The notes beneath the pieces were generated by a model that was given only the letters and a program-made list of their open reading frames with translations, was not told the DNA's origin and ran no database searches. Position numbers and translations under genes: made by a program. Below are positions 63,509 through 64,000 of a stretch of 64,000 bases of DNA, in pieces. Within the stretch, counting starts at the first letter, position 1; each line of letters begins with the position of its first letter. Location of the stretch: contig PAPI01000032.1 of NCBI GenBank assembly GCA_002708845.1, positions 1-64,000 on the forward strand, in the 5' to 3' direction. Origin of the DNA: Leeuwenhoekiella sp. GTDB taxonomy: Bacteria; Bacteroidota; Bacteroidia; Flavobacteriales; Flavobacteriaceae.

Positions 63509-64000
63509 TTGAACATTCTAGATAAAATAATAGCAGACAAACGCAACGAAGTAGCCTTGCGCAAACAGCTGATTCCGGTGAGTCAGTTGGAACAATCGGT
63601 GCTTTTTGAGCGTACGAGTCCATCGCTTGCAGAAGCCTTAAAAGCCAGCAATTCGGGAATTATAGCCGAGCACAAACGCCGATCGCCCAGCAAACAGGTG
63701 ATTAATCACAACCTCAACGTGCAGGATGTCGCGCAAGGTTATGAAAACGCCGGAGCCTGTGGGATGAGCGTGCTTACAGATGGCAAATACTTTGGAGGTT
63801 CGCTGGATGATTTACTTTTGGCCCGGGCCTCAAGCAGCTTTCCTTTATTGCGTAAAGAATTTATGATTGATGAATACCAAATTCTGGAAGCCAAAGCATA
63901 CGGGGCAGACGTTATTTTGCTTATCGCTGCGGTACTTTCGCGAAGCGAAATAAAATCCCTTTCAGAGTCTGCGAAGTTCTTAGGAATGGATGTCCTGCTC
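63509..64000 (+). CDS. trpC: Indole-3-glycerol phosphate synthase, N-terminal part (cut by window end)
   Basis: The first 164 codons of TrpC are present and the gene runs off the window. The start TTG gives MNILDKIIADKRNEVALRK. GIIAEHKRRSPSKQ is the substrate-binding motif (usually EFKR or EVKR; His here is uncommon), and MSVLTDGKYFGGSLDDL, LRKEFMIDEYQILEA and GADVILLIAAVL follow. No ATG in frame lies upstream. It begins 36 bases after trpD and completes the visible trp operon. Confidence 0.92.
   Translation, partial: MNILDKIIADKRNEVALRKQLIPVSQLEQSVLFERTSPSLAEALKASNSGIIAEHKRRSPSKQVINHNLNVQDVAQGYENAGACGMSVLTDGKYFGGSLDDLLLARASSSFPLLRKEFMIDEYQILEAKAYGADVILLIAAVLSRSEIKSLSESAKFLGMDVLL

Overview
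The window looks like chromosome of a marine-type member of the Flavobacteriia (Bacteroidota). Evidence: SusC/SusD pair, lipoprotein-rich carbohydrate-degrading proteins, Wzc/Wza/WcaJ exopolysaccharide assembly with a NusG-like (UpxY-type) regulator, promoters of the TTTG-N19-TAnnTTTG kind, few Shine-Dalgarno sites, and two probable TTG starts. No rRNA, tRNA, CRISPR array, transposase or phage gene was seen.

Layout. (1) 0.3-23.5 kb is a polysaccharide utilisation locus that fits rhamnogalacturonan-I pectin: GH28, GH115, PL11 and GH2 on the plus strand; GH43-like, alpha/beta esterase, GH105 and GH106 on the minus strand; then SusC, SusD and GH31 on plus. PL11 cuts the backbone, SusCD imports oligomers, GH105 removes the unsaturated uronate, GH106 and GH28 take rhamnose and galacturonate, and GH2/GH43/GH115/GH31 plus the esterase trim side groups. 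(2) 23.6-27.9 kb holds a GAF histidine kinase followed by a graveyard of decayed signalling genes (response-regulator receiver, start-less BLUF photoreceptor, start-less small protein) and two small membrane proteins. (3) 27.9-52.1 kb is one long minus-strand exopolysaccharide cluster. In transcription order it runs upxY-like, ugd, gmd, fcl, wzx, pyruvyltransferase, glycosyltransferases, wzy candidate, four GT4 enzymes, acetyltransferase, GT2, uxs, GT2, wcaJ-like, wza, wzc, and ends in a strong intrinsic terminator. It supplies UDP-GlcA, UDP-Xyl and GDP-Fuc and the complete Wzx/Wzy machinery. (4) 52.1-56.6 kb is a mosaic of dispersed repeats and hairpins around a peptidase M19-like gene; related copies lie at 1-160, 10.2-10.4 and 11.5 kb. 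(5) 56.6-60.1 kb holds rhodanese, two thioredoxin-fold genes, and a marR-nitroreductase-yceI group with two matching palindromic operators. (6) 60.1-64 kb is the trp operon trpE-G-D-C (trpC cut by the window end), preceded by a complete-looking ribosome-mediated attenuator: a leader peptide with three consecutive Trp codons, an antiterminator strand and an intrinsic terminator.

The strongest observations are the trp attenuator, the shared MarR operator, the covarying hairpins in the repeat mosaic, the 49-base perfect inverted repeat around 11.4 kb of the pectin locus, and the start-less BLUF gene. All assignments come from reading motifs by eye; no database search was run.
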